From Gymnothorax reevesii (Eukaryota; Chordata; Actinopteri; Anguilliformes; Muraenidae), in the NCBI GenBank assembly GCA_029721435.1, contig CM056573.1:153037947-153101946 (forward strand): a DNA stretch of 64,000 nucleotides, given 5' to 3'. Shown piece by piece: positions 46,987 through 58,379 of the stretch. Below the pieces are notes generated by a model. It saw nothing but the letters and a program-made list of their open reading frames with translations, had not been told where the DNA came from and searched no databases. Position numbers and translations under genes: made by a program. The first letter of the stretch is position 1. The number at the start of each line of letters is the position of its first letter.

Positions 46987-48710
46987 GCAAAAAGGGCATA
47001 AGAAACCTCAGTGCCTTCTTGGACAGAGCAGCATACTCTGTTTCCACATGCATCCAGAACTGGCCCAGGTTTTTCTGTGTGAAAATCAGTTTTAAGGCAG
47101 TGTCACAAGACAGCTCCACAAGGCTGTCCTGCTCCCTGGCAGTCAGACCTGCAACCGCATCCTCGTTATGGGTGACAAACGGGTTCTGGATCCAGCTGTG
47201 CTGTACACTCAGCACAGGGAAGTATTCTCTGAGCTGCGTTCTGAGGATTTCCAGGTGAGCTCTGATGGCACCTGCCACAGTGGTCGGGATCTCCCCCTCT
47301 TCTGTGTTCAGAAACTCACACAGGTTGTCGAAGCACTCGTAGTTGTTCTGAGCCACTCTTTTGTCCCACGGCACAAGCTTTTTTATGGTGGCCTCTACTT
47401 TGCCGTGGACATGGAACATGGTGACTGCCTTCCCCTGGAGCGTGACATTTAATCCTTTAAGTAGCTGAAAATGTCGGCCAAATACGCCAACTTGCTTAGC
47501 CACTCAAAGTCACAGAATCGGCCAGCCAGTTCAAAACGGGAGTCCATGAAAAAAGTCCGGACTTCATCACGCAGTTCGTAGAGTCGAGTGAGCACTTTGC
47601 CGCGTGACAGCCAGCGCACCTCAGTGTGCAGGAGAAGCTGTCGGTGGTCGCTCCCCATCTCCGCGCATAATATGGCAAACAAGCGCGACTGTAGTGGGCG
47701 ACTTTTAATGAAATTAACTGCCCTCACTGCTTCATCCAAAATGGTCTTTAAATCTGCCGGCATCTTTTTGGTGGCCAGTGCCTCTCTGTGGATACAGCAG
47801 TGGACAGCTGTAACCAGCTGCGCCATGTCTCTGACCCGTCTGACGACACCGGACAGTTTCCCCACCATGGCCCGAGCTCCGTCAGTGCTGAGTCCCACAC
47901 ACTTTGCCCAGTCTATTTCATGTGAAATCATAAATTCATTCAAAGTCTCAAATATTTTCTCCGCTGTGCACTGTGCAGGTAAAAGGTTTGCAAAACAGAA
48001 ATTCTTCATGTATGTCTCCTTCATATTTATATCTCACAACAGCAAGCAAATTTGACATGCCTGCGATGTCTGTGGACTCATCAATCTGGAGAGCATAACA
48101 GCTGCTCACGTATTCTGCTCACTAGCTGCTTCAACACGTCGTCAGCCATGTCATCAATACGCCGTTTCACTGTGTTGTCTGACAATGATATTATGTTGAG
48201 TTGTTTAGCTGCTTTCTCACCAATCACCACTCCAACCATCTCTTTGGCAGCAGGGAGAATTAAATCTTCTCCGATGGTGTGTGGCTTCCCATTTTTTGCT
48301 ATTAGTTTTGCAACTCGGTATGACGCCTCCACTGCTCTCGTGTTGTCACCCCTGGTGACACACGTTGATTCAATTGTTTTTCGTTGGCTCTGATATTCTT
48401 TTAATTTATTTTCAAAAAATTTGCGTGGCTTTGATGAATATTTTTCATGTTTAGTTTCCAGATGGCGGCGCAGCTTACAAGGTTTCAGAGCTTCATTAGA
48501 CAGCACCTCGGAGCATAACACGCAGACAGGTTGCGGGCTGTCCTCTGGTCCAACACTTGTAAAACCAAACGATATGTACTCAGTGGAATACTTTCGATGA
48601 CACCTCTTTTTTGTTTTCAGAGATTCGTTTTGATTATCGTTTTCATTTGATGCTTCTTTTTCTGTTTTTCTTTTTACACACGTAAGCCACCGCTCCATTT
48701 TCCCCGCCAC
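46987..48710 (-). pseudogene. hAT transposase (ZBED/SCAND3-like), frameshifted and truncated
   Basis: Minus strand from 48710: MAGKMERWL, then a BED-type zinc finger (QPVCVLCSEVLSNEALKPCK and RRHLETKH, ligands C-x2-C and H-x4-H). After a frameshift near 48100 comes YALQIDESTDIAGMSNLL with the first catalytic Asp; after another near 47990 come AKCVGLSTDGARAMVGKLSG with the second Asp, HCCIHREALA and EVRWLSRGKVLTRLYELRDE. A stop near 47450 precedes EYFPVLS and the LSKKALRFLMPF region, after which the dimerisation tail is cut off. It resembles the hAT lineage that also gave vertebrate ZBED5- and SCAND3-type genes; here it is a plain relic. Confidence 0.88.
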
Positions 48711-48977
48711 TACAATACGTGCTCCTCTGATTATGACCCCCGGTCATGATGACCAGAGAGCTACGTCCCAATCATAAACTATATAAGGTTCCTAAAATAT
48801 TGTGAGGTCAATAACACTCAATAGGTTATTACTTCTAAATATTTTTTAAAATCGTGCTATAAATATTTTACAATAAAAATCATAAAAAAATCATATTTGC
48901 AAAAATGAGTCTTATTTTTAATGACCTCTCACGGCCCACCTGCAGTACCACCGCGGCCCACACTTTGGGAATCACTG
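46987..48977 (-). mobile_element. hAT-family DNA transposon, left end lost
   Basis: The right terminus reads, inward on the minus strand, CAGTGATTCCCAAAGTGTGG, a typical hAT end. Bases CTTTAGAG at 48978-48985 would be the outer 8-bp target copy. The body is a degraded hAT transposase. The left terminus and the last part of the gene are absent, replaced by the Tc1 fragment. Confidence 0.85.
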
Positions 48978-48985
48978 CTTTAGAG

Positions 48986-49499
48986 CAACAGGTAACCAAA
49001 TTTTAACAATGCTTTGCACTGAAGCCAGGTGAACGGAATACAATCATTGAGGACAATGGACATGAAAAACATTGACTGGCTGTAATTGTCCATAAATGTT
49101 ACTGATAGACTGAGGCCATTTATCATACAAAAGAATTGACTTTGAAATGTATCTGATTTTCAGAAATTCAATGTCTGTTTCGTGTCCTTGTTACACCCAC
49201 AACGCCTGCCACCTTAGCACATTATGGGGTCACTGAAATTAAGTGATCACCCGATTTATCTTCTTGCTTGCATCTTTGTGATGCCCGTGGATGGGGTTTC
49301 ACCACTGCAATTAAAAACTTTTGAAAAGGCGTATTTGAATTTTCATCACCATTGTAACACATTTGTACAGTTTAGTATAGAATGACCCATATCCCTAGCA
49401 TCCATTTTTCTGCCAAACAACTTTCGCCATTCGAATCCTGTATGGGTCCACTTAAATTCTATCTACCAGGGAGTTTGGCCTGGTCAACCTAGACTTCAT
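48986..49499. other. intronic DNA, nothing recognised
   Basis: No gene or repeat structure recognised. Confidence 0.45.
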
Positions 49500-50340
49500 C
49501 CTCAATAGGATCGCAACATCTGCTGCTCTTCGCTGAGAATCAGGTTGGTAGATAGCTCCACGAGCAGCATTTAGACAAGCAGTTGTACCTCGGACTAAGG
49601 TTCCAATGACTGGAATAAAATGATTTGAGGTTAACCGCCCTTTTTAAAAATTTCAATTGCTTTAGCCACCCATGGTAGCTCTCTACTACCCATCTGCTTC
49701 TCGTGCAGAGGCAATCGGCATTGGCCTTTTCAGTGTCATGCTGTGTGTTGCCACTTAGCACAGATGGAATAGGTGCATCATAATCGTGGGACTTAAGAAT
49801 AGACATGGCATCCCTGAAGCCTCTGTTGACAATCACATTGTCGTGCTCCTCCATCCAGGATTTCAGATGGTCCAGTGTGTCAAAAATGTGCTTTGATATA
49901 CTGGCATCATTTTCACTTCCATAATATGGAACACTGAATCCAAGACATAGCCATCAGGGAGCACAGCACTCATGAACTTCAAATAATTTGTTTTTTTGTG
50001 TCCGCAATCGGACTTTCTCTAAAGTTCATCATCTTAACTCTTATTTATATAAAAATTTGTCTCATCCATAGTGGCAGTGACTACTTCACAGAAGAATGTG
50101 TTTGTGAAAGGCGTGTTGTGTGATATAGCATCATCTCTTGATATATGAGCAGGACCAAGATGATGAAGAATAATGGTCTTCTCCACTGCTTCAGTCACAT
50201 CATGGAATGACTTTAAGACCTGCTTCTTATCCAGACTAGTCATAGCACTTATCTGATGCCAAGAAAGATTTGTCTTCAACTTTTTTTGGTAGTTATTCCT
50301 CAAAGAGACCTGTCACCTCGTCGTGGACTTGAGGCTCTTT
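49500..50340 (-). pseudogene. DDE_Tnp_4-type transposase fragment (Harbinger/ISL2EU-like)
   Basis: Minus-strand pieces in order: LSWHQISAMTSLDKKQVLKS, HDVTEAVEKTIILHHLGPAH, FFCEVVTATMDETNFYINKS (first Asp), a stop, then NYLKFMSAVLPDGYVLDS, a frameshift, and from 49854 MEEHDNVIVNRGFRDAMSIL and SRWVVESYHGWLKQLKF. The usual motif is VDRGFRD; here the catalytic Asp is Asn (VNRGFRD). WVVE carries the likely third acidic residue. The N-terminus is missing, and no terminal repeats were identified. From memory the words fit ISL2EU/IS4EU or Harbinger relatives in fish. Confidence 0.75.
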
Positions 50341-51433
50341 CAGTTTGAACGTCTAAGAATAGGCAATCATTTTCAGCATAAACATCATAAGGGTCAGAGT
50401 TAATAACTATATAACTGAAAAAAACTTAAACTAGAAGAATTAGGTGAGAGCCATACTCACAGAATCCATTTCGTATCAACACACCCCATTTTAGGGTTTA
50501 CAATTATGATGTCATCAGTGTCGACACATCCTGGTTTTTTCAGTGAATGTTGGCCATACCCTAGGGCAAATTTCAGCAAATTTGCTTAGTGTGTCATGGC
50601 CGGGAACTTTGTCAAATGTACCGTCGTTTACACACGAGACTGTCGGAAATCTCCATTTCAGAACATATTTTTTGAACAAATATCTTTCTATCTCAGCAGT
50701 ATGACATTAATTTCAATTATTTTTTTATTCATTAGAAAAATATACCAGCTACAATGTGCATTGATAAGCACATGATTATAATCATTGGGTGAACCCTCTC
50801 AAAAAAATACAAATTGTAAAAATATCATTTTTTGTCCTCAAGAAAATTTATATTGTAGGTTTCTTTGGTGGATTCATGAACCCCATTGGGGTGGTTTATC
50901 AATGCGGATTATTTTGAAATCGGTGGTTTGAGCCAGAAAACGGCCTTAACATGTATTCCAGGACTAATTTTATTTGGCACCCTAAAACAACAAATCAATA
51001 TACATCAAATCGTAGGCTATGAACTACTGTTCCATCAGTGGGGTCCTTTTGTAAGCTCAAGCAAATTTTAACCAAATGCATTCTTGCGATAGCCTGATAA
51101 TCTAACATCAGTCCTACCACATTTGAAAGCCTGAGCATGTGTACCATTGTTTAGACACAGAGAATTTTGAAATGAACATGGCTGAATTTTCTCCATGTCT
51201 TTTTCATCTAATATGCATCATTTTCATAGTTGTAGTTCATGTGAAAAACACAGACATCAGTGAATAGTGGGGCTTTTCTTCCCCCATCAAACAGCCTCAC
51301 ACCAAAGCTAGTAATACCCATAAGATTGAATTCTTTGGAGTGAAACTTTAGCCATGTGGGTTGTTGAATTGCCAAAAAACTCCTTCTGATGTAATGTCCG
51401 TAACCGTGGAATGTCAGTATATAGATCCTAAGC
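50341..51433. other. intronic DNA, nothing recognised
   Basis: No gene or clear repeat. Part of 50470-50640 may be a remnant of the transposase 5' region but no words could be matched. Confidence 0.4.
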
Positions 51434-51606
51434 TGGAGTCTGTTCCACAAAGCAGGATTACTCAGTTAGCTGGAAAACTGCACCGAGTAATACCTGGACT
51501 CCTCTACAATCTGGAACATGGACTGCAGTAATAAGACCTGTTCCGGGTTTTACTTTGAGCAGATATCAGGCTAACTCAGCTATCCTACTTTGTGGAACCG
51601 GCCCCT
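51434..51606. mobile_element. small MITE, about 173 bp
   Basis: Imperfect inverted ends of about 35 bp: left 'tggagtctgttccacaaagcaggattactcagttagct', right 'ggctaactcagctatcctactttgtggaaccggccc'. The 'gttccacaaagcagg' end is like a widespread fish MITE family ('gcctgtttcagaaagcagg'). No coding sequence and no clear target duplication. Confidence 0.75.
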
Positions 51607-52655
51607 GATCTCTTCACAGGAAAGCAAAAGAAGACACTGTTCCCGAAAGAAACCACATGAAAACTTTGCACTTTTTAATGACTGCTTACGCTGAACTCTG
51701 ATTTGAATGCATAGACTGAAATCTGGAACAACTAAAGAACTTGGAAGTCAAGTAACCGCCTGCGGTTTCTAGTTATTATTGTTATTCATTTTGTTGTTGT
51801 TATTGTTGCTGTGTTTTTAGTAAACAAATCATCTCTTACAGCTGATATGCTTCCAATGCCAAACTTCATGTATAGATCTATTTTACAATACATCAATATT
51901 TACATTCCTCTTCAGTCTCTACTCTCTTCCTCTTTGCAAGGTATTGGTCTTCTACTCTTCTTTTTCTCTCCTGTTCACCTTGTACAGGATGATTAATTAA
52001 TTATTGCGAAATAAACCTCGACAAGGTGATGCATGATCCCAATGCACGCGGCACATTATCCAGCTTTTTATTTAATAAGTCAATAATCTGACAAAAAACA
52101 TTGACTTTATGAACTAAAATTGATTTTATGACTTCATATGAAAAAAAAAATGTCCATTACATTGTGCGGATGAATCTCACCCTTAGTAACGGTTTGTTTA
52201 TCATTGCAGCGGTCTGCTCTTAAGAAACAACAAACCATAGAGTGCTGTAATTGACCAAGTGGAATCAAGTATTAAAAAAAATATTATAAATAGGTATAAC
52301 TGATGTCTGTTATGCAAAATATTGACTACCCTCCTCTCCTCTGTTGTTTGCTGTTTTTCTACTCCCAGTTGTCTTTCTATCCTTTTCCATCTATCTATAT
52401 ATCTTTCTGTTGATTTATATTGTCTACAGCTGTTTCCATACTAACCTGATCGAAACTAAAGCTGGTTAAAAAAAACTTGCTTTTCGAATGGTTATCATTT
52501 AAAATTTATGTTCTTTGTAGTCTAGTAATACCATATATTTTTCTTCAAATTGAGATCAGACTCACGTCTTTTATTTGACATTCATACCAACTGTCTCAGC
52601 GAACATTGATTTTTATTTTTGATCTTTCTTGATCAATCCATCTTTTGGTCTTTAG
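51607..52655. other. end of intron 2, nothing recognised
   Basis: AT-rich DNA up to the acceptor 'ggtctttag' at 52655. Confidence 0.5.
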
Positions 52656-52799
52656 GGCAAAGTCAGAGCACAGTAAATGTGGGGACATGTGCAGAACCAA
52701 CGCAATGTCTCAACGGATCTCTGAACTTTGGAACCTCCAGGACAACTATTAGCACCATGTGCTGTGATACCAACCTCTGCAACAGTCAATACCCTCCAG
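52656..52799 (+). CDS. Ly6/uPAR-family gene, exon 3 (second half of LU domain 1)
   Basis: The exon runs from 'tctttag' to 'gtaaat'; 144 bases, phase 1 at both ends. It reads GQSQSTVNVGTCAEPTQC, then LNGSLNFGTSRTTISTMCC, DTNLCNSQYPP. The closing MCCDTNLCN is the signature of the LU domain, where the last Cys is followed by the conserved Asn. With exon 2 the domain has ten cysteines, the full uPAR/PLI-gamma set. The split of the LU domain over two phase-1 exons is normal for Ly6/uPAR genes. The 23.8-kb intron before it is unusually large and full of transposons. Confidence 0.9.
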
Positions 52800-53505
52800 G
52801 TAAATATTCCATGTTCACATCCATGCTGTCCAAATGCAGAGCCAGCCCAAACCAATTTGGTGCCCTGGGCAAGATTTTTGTTGCTGCCCCGAACAGCAAA
52901 TTCTACCATCTATTCATACACTGAGGCAGAAACTACACATAACTTAACAGTCTTACAGATTTTCTTTATTGTAATATCCCAAACTCTCACAGACAGTTAA
53001 AAAAAACAGGAAAAAAAAGCAAAAATGGTAATATAAGTGGCATAAAACCATTTAAAAATACAATATGAATAAATAAATAAATAAATATAAATATTTTAAT
53101 TACAATATAAACATTCCAAAAAAAAGAAACAGAAGTACATTAGGTTATTCCTGTCATGGTTTGTGAGATGTGCATGTTGTTTGGATCTTTCTTTGCGGCT
53201 CTCACCCGGGGACGATATCGAATTCCTGGGCCATCAAATTCTTTACCCAGCTGATTGATTGAGCTGGGGCGGCGCTTCCCCAGAATCTATATAAGCAGGA
53301 TGTCCGGCATGCCTCCTTCTGTTTAGATTCACACTATATATTCGCACTGTTATGGCCCCAATTTGTTATGACGGACAGCAGGGAATGACCGACAAAATTT
53401 TAAAACTTGAACAGATTTAATAAAGCACTGACCAAGATTGAAATACATTTTAAAAAATGAGATAGTTACAGTCCCGTGGTAACTGAGATGGCGTTGCTAT
53501 CTAGA
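52800..53505. other. start of intron 3, mostly simple DNA
   Basis: An AAAT/ATAA-rich stretch lies near 53065-53090. A GC-richer part at 53190-53330 contains 'ctatataagcagg', which looks like part of a repeat; its family is unknown. Confidence 0.4.
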
Positions 53506-53600
53506 CCCTACATCTTCATCAGAGTCCTTGGACTCTGATGAAGATGTAGGGCCTACATCGAAACGTTAGTCACTATTGTTATGCACCCTTTTCAATAAAA
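53506..53600 (+). repeat. 46-bp palindrome with hammerhead-like core
   Basis: Two perfect 22-base arms flank TT: 53506-53527 and 53530-53551. Overlapping the right arm is CTGATGA (53535-53541), then GATGTAG-GGC-CTACATC (stem), then GAAAC-GTTA-GTC (53560-53571). This order is the conserved core of hammerhead ribozymes with a short stem III, as known in Penelope-like and other retroelements. A matching stem I was not found, and an extra A follows CTGATGA. A 'caataaaa' word follows at 53594, as at a repeat 3' end. Confidence 0.55.
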
Positions 53601-53689
53601 AGTGAGAATTTAGCAGATATCAGTGCTGCACCGGCATTCTTTTTACTTTATGTATGACTTCCTTTGCGTCTGCAGTGCAAACCTACACC

Positions 53690-54590
53690 GTATTTATGAC
53701 AATTTTGTTGATATAAGTAAAAGAAATGTCACTGTAAAGTCTGGCCGTTGAAGGCCACGGAAGGTCAAGTTCAAGGTCACTAAATGAAACCTCATACATG
53801 ACTTCCTATTTGCCCACAATACAAACCAAAGCTCTATCTGTAATAGCTCTTGGTTATAGATGTCATTGAAATTTCACTATGTTAAGTTTGACCTTCGAAG
53901 GTCACCGATGGTCAAGTTCAAGGCCACCACATGAAAGTTCATATATGACTTCCTATAAGTGTTCGATACATATATGTTCCCAATCTTCAATATTTTGAAG
54001 CCTAGAAGCCTCTGAAAATTGTAACGTATTGCTTGACCTCAAGTTTGACCTTTCATCCTCATCCAAAGTCAACTTTGACGCATCCAAAGTATAGGTCATA
54101 TATGACTTCCTATTTGTTAAAAAAAAAATTAATCTCTATCTGCAACCGTTCACCTTCCACAGGCGATTTTGCCCATTATCCAAAAGACCCAATGTTATAG
54201 TACAGCACCCCCACTTGAGTTGGGACGATGATCGTTTGTAATCAAAAGTTGTTTGGTTTAGCTCACCAACCAAGCGCTCGATTACAGGAATCAATTAACA
54301 CCATAATTGGTTTTTCAAACCAGGGCATCGTTTTTTTTTTTCACGCAACTGCAGGTTTGCAGTAAGCTCATTAACTTGCTTGCGTTGACATAATAAGCTA
54401 AGTTGCCTGTTTGGCAATCCCCCCCGCGAGTGAAAACGGCAGCTTCAATGCCAGGAGTATCACAAAACCATCAGCAGACCCGCGCCACTTCGTTCAGCGA
54501 AGCAAATCACTGTACAGTGGCGACAAACAATATTAAAGTGTCAATTGTGTCATTCACCCGGAAGGGGATCCCGTTTCCGAGAGTGGAATT
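53690..54590. repeat. degenerate repeats with AGGTCA words
   Basis: Phrases like 'ggaaggtcaagttcaaggtcac', 'tgaaa.ctcata.atgacttccta' and 'tgacctttcaa..tcatc.gaggtcaac' recur in this stretch and again at 55840-56180. The units are degenerate and of uneven length. They share 'tcagacagttttt' with the mosaic at 37945. No coding sequence. Confidence 0.5.
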
Positions 54591-54839
54591 ACACTCAACA
54601 AAAATATAAACGCAACAGTTTTGTTTTTGCTCCAATTTGTCTTGAGATAAATCATTGCCACTTTCCTTTTTTTATATCAATGCAGTCCTGTGCAGATGGC
54701 AGAAAATAAACACTGATGTAGCTATGTAGGCGTTGGTCTACTACTTATAAACACACCATACCGCCGAGGGAATGGAGTCCATCTCATGACAAATGGGAGC
54801 AAAAACAAAAGTGTTGCGTTTATATTTTTGTTGAGTGTA
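54590..54839. mobile_element. Tc1-type MITE, 250 bp, with captured interior
   Basis: Ends are inverted repeats of about 24 bp: ACACTCAACAAAAATATAAA at the left, mirrored at the right, with TA at each border (54590 and 54838). The interior (54648-54770) is an inverted copy of 55208-55330, with three mismatches seen in 123 bp. The MITE therefore consists of transposon ends plus sequence found 0.4 kb away outside any such ends. Confidence 0.85.
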
Positions 54840-55839
54840 TTTTAGATTCAGAAAAAGTAAAGTAAAGCCCAACATCAAAAGCCGTACCTGACATGAGCAG
54901 TGCTTTGCAAGCTGGATGACAAGGCGTATGCATATGAATCTTGTTTCGTTTAATTTTGGATCTCAATCTGACTTGATCTAAAAGTTCAGATTTTCAGTTA
55001 TTATGTTTACATGGACCACTCAAGCTTATCTGAATAAAATGCTTTATGAACACACTTCAATCGGAATAAACTGGTCCGATCTGGGCCATTCGGATTGAAA
55101 TTTCATTCTGATCGACGGGGGTGCTTTATGCCGTTTGTGATTCTGATCGATATGCATGTAACTTGATCCAATCGTTTCTTTTCAGGGTAAAATTATTCTT
55201 GCCTTTTCCCTCGGCGGTATGGTGTGTTTATAAGTAGTAGACCAGTGCCTACATAGCTACATCAGTGTTTATTTTCTGCCATCTGCACAGGACTGCATTG
55301 ATATAAAAAAAGGAAAGCGGCAATGATTTACAGTGGAACGAACCGCCGCACTTGACAGTAAACTATCGCACATCACTCTAGAGCTGTCTGAGGAAGATGA
55401 AGGTGCGCTGGAAGTGTAACCCAACGATAAACTGCATGTATCAATTTTGACTTGGATTGCACTGCCAAATTATATCATGCATTGCACCATACAATGTTGA
55501 TAACGGTATGTAATGAAACATTCAAAGACTGACTATCACAGGTTTTTTTTCAGCAAAGTAATACAATTTCACACATAAAATAACTTTTATAAATACAACA
55601 AAATAATCATTTCAGTCAAGCTACCAACTAATCAGACCTGGGTCGCAGCAAATGACTGAACCAATTATGACCAATCGTCAAGCTCCAAATCTGAATCAAT
55701 TCCCAACACTCGCCCCCACTAGACCCAATTCCATCGATTAAAACAGTGGCACTCACACTGTACATAAAGCGTATTAAGGTGAGTTAATTGGCAGATTTAG
55801 AAAAAAAAGCTATCAGACAGTTTTTGTGAAATAATCTTT
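54840..55839. other. intronic DNA with the partner of the MITE interior
   Basis: Positions 55208-55330 match the interior of the MITE at 54590-54839 in opposite orientation. Here they lie in ordinary DNA without the ACACTCAACA ends. Nothing else recognised. Confidence 0.6.
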
Positions 55840-57057
55840 AGAAATTTCAAGTCCTATCTTTTAGCATCGTCAATATTTTCTTTGACCTCGAGTTTGACCT
55901 TTCAAAATTATCTGAGGTCAACTTGAACATAGCCAAAATATAGGTCATGTAAGACTTCCTATATGTCGATAATACTAACTTCATCTATATCTGCAACCAT
56001 TTGGCCACCACAGGCTATCTTGCATATTCATAAAGTAAAGCGCCCCCACTAGACCCACCTCTGTTGATTCAACCAAAATGGTGCTTCCACTGTACATTGA
56101 CGGGAGTTAAGTTGATTGCCTGATTTAGAAAAAAAATCATTGCGCAGTTTTTGAGAAAAAATCTTTAAAAATTTCTCAATCCTATCTTTAACACTGGGGT
56201 CAAAATTTCAAGGGCCCATAAAACACACAAAAATGATTCTATCAAAAATCCAGAAAAACCATCTGGAGATATGGTCTAGTAGTACGTTATGGCTTATTAA
56301 TATTAAAATTCATTAGGCCAAATAAAAGATAAAAAACCACTATAATGGCTTATCCGCCCATTGGGTCAGTAGGCTAAAAAAGCAATTGACGCTTTTGAAA
56401 AAAGACATTTTATCCATTGATTAATAACCTTATCAGTGCCTTTAAAATGAAATTACTGAACTTGAACATAGCAGCCTGATAAAAGATGCTAATTTAAAAG
56501 AAGAGTGGTCAGACAGATTTCGGGGGTCTAAACTCTTCAGTTGCTCCTAGACGTTCAGACCGTTGGAGATGTCACATTGCGAAAAAACAATCAATGGATG
56601 TCACAGATAAACAAAATCAAAAACAATTCCACCCAGAAGCTATCAGAATGAAAGAAGTCTCAATCACAAGGGAGTCGATGACTTTTCTACAAAGTGTCAA
56701 ATTCGAATATGCACCCCTGCCACAGGATTTTAGGATTCAGGATTTCCACGTGCTGCACGTGTGCACCATTTTCTGCATTTTGGTGCTCTGTTTTAGAACA
56801 GTTCATGCTATTTTCATTGCAGTCGGTTATTGTATCCAAAACACCTTAACCTTGAAATTCTAGTACCCCCAACTTTTTCTGAAAAGTGTATTAGAACATG
56901 TGGCTTGTGGTGATGAGGTCTGATGTGATATCTTCTCATGGGGCCCAAAATTCCCGGCTGCATCCGTGGGTTGGCTAATGACAAATCACGAGCATAAAGC
57001 TGTTGTGTTTAGACAGGCAAGTTCAGGGTGTATCACTGGCATCCCCCAGTCAATATT
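55840..57057. other. degenerate repeats, then featureless DNA
   Basis: 55840-56180 repeats the phrases of 53690-54200 ('tttgacctttcaaaattatctgaggtcaac', 'taggtcatgtaagacttcctatatg', 'cgcccccactagaccca'). 56181-57057 has no recognisable feature. Confidence 0.45.
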
Positions 57058-57890
57058 CAGCGCCGTGAAAAAGTATTAGCCCCTTTCCTGATTTCTTATT
57101 TTTTTGCCTATTTATAACACTGAATGTTTCAAATCATTAAACAATTTTTTTATATTAGAAAAAATAACCCAAGTAAATATAAAATGCAGTTTTGAAATGA
57201 TGATTTCATTTATTATGGGGAAAAAGCTATTCAAACCTACCTGCTCCTATGTGAAAAAGTAATTGCCCCCCCCCCTTTAAATCATGAATTACCTGTGATT
57301 AACCACATTTTTTCAGTTCAATTTCACTAGCCACACCCAGGCCTGATTACTGCCAGACCTGTTGAAACAAGAAATCACTTAAATAGAACCTGTCTGACAA
57401 AGTTAAGTAGGCTAAAAGATCTCAAAAGAAATTCAAGAACAGATGAGAAACAAAGTAATTGACATCTATGAGTCTGGAAAGGGTTACAAAGCCATGTAAC
57501 CCTTTGGGACTCCAGTGAATCATGGTTAGAGCCATTACCTTCAAATGTAGAAAACCTGGAACAGTGGTGAACCTTCCCAGGAGTGGCTGGCCTGTCAAAA
57601 GAGCGCAACACGACTCCTCCAGGAGGTCACAAAAGAACCCAGAACAACATCTAAAGAACTGCAGGCCTCACATGCCTCAGTTCAAGTCAGTGTTCCTGTT
57701 TCAACAAAAAGAAAGAGACAAATATGGCATCCATGGGAGAGTTCCAAGGCGAAAACCATTGCTGATCTAAAAGAACGCAAAGGCTTGTCTCAAATTTGCT
57801 AAAAAACATTTGGGAAAATATTCTGTGGACTGATGAGACAAAAGCTGAACTTTGCCTGCACAATTATCTTGCAGATAACTTATAGAAAAC
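57058..57890 (+). mobile_element. Tc1-like transposon, 3'-truncated and broken
   Basis: The left end CAGCGCCGTGAAAAAGTATT, then AGCCCCTTTCCTGATTTC, is a Tc1 terminus. Transposase text follows from about 57443: MRNKVIDIYESGKGYKAM then a stop; later TVVNLPRSGWPVK, KNPEQHLKNCRPHM, KYGIHGRVPRRKPLL and FGKIFCGLMRQKLNFA (the WTDETK region, altered). Stops and frameshifts separate these. The right half, including the second Asp and the Glu, is missing; similarity ends near 57890. Confidence 0.85.
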
Positions 57891-58379
57891 AAGGCTTCCG
57901 AATCCCGAACTTAAGATCAATACACAGCCAAACTGGGGAGTGTCTTTGCTACGTGGGTCATTGCATGTCAAATCACTCAATGAGCTAAATCTCACCATCT
58001 CCAATTTTGCTGAAAATTTGTGTTGAATTGGTTGTGACCCAAAACCCACAAATATCATATTTCAGCTCAATAAGACCTTCCAGAGCAAAGTTACAGCCTA
58101 TTTTTTTTCCTCCATATTTCGAGAAAAATAGCCGTGGCCACCAAAATTCAAATGGCCAAATTCAAATTTTTTAACTCATTCTGGTAACTCTGGGTGTTAT
58201 GAATTATTGACGTATATTTTGATCTCAAAATTGACCTTGAGGGTTGCGTGACCTTGAATTTTTTTAACACCAAATTGTACCCTGATGAGGTACCTACAAC
58301 ATATCAAAAACCTGGAAACATATTAGTTTAGTAATAGAGTAATTCAAAATTAAAATTCATGTGTCCAGCCATTCTCTGA
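57891..58379. other. intronic DNA leading into a tandem array
   Basis: No gene. Words like 'gaccttgagggttgcgtgaccttgaa' recall the AGGTCA-rich repeats upstream. Confidence 0.4.

Noticed and set aside
47588..48055. 155-codon plus-strand ORF
   Set aside because: Antisense shadow of the hAT transposase, whose minus-strand frame has clear family motifs.
52619..52924. 101-codon ORF taken as a complete gene
   Set aside because: Only 52656-52799 is exon; the flanks show AG and GT splice borders and the rest of the frame is intron.
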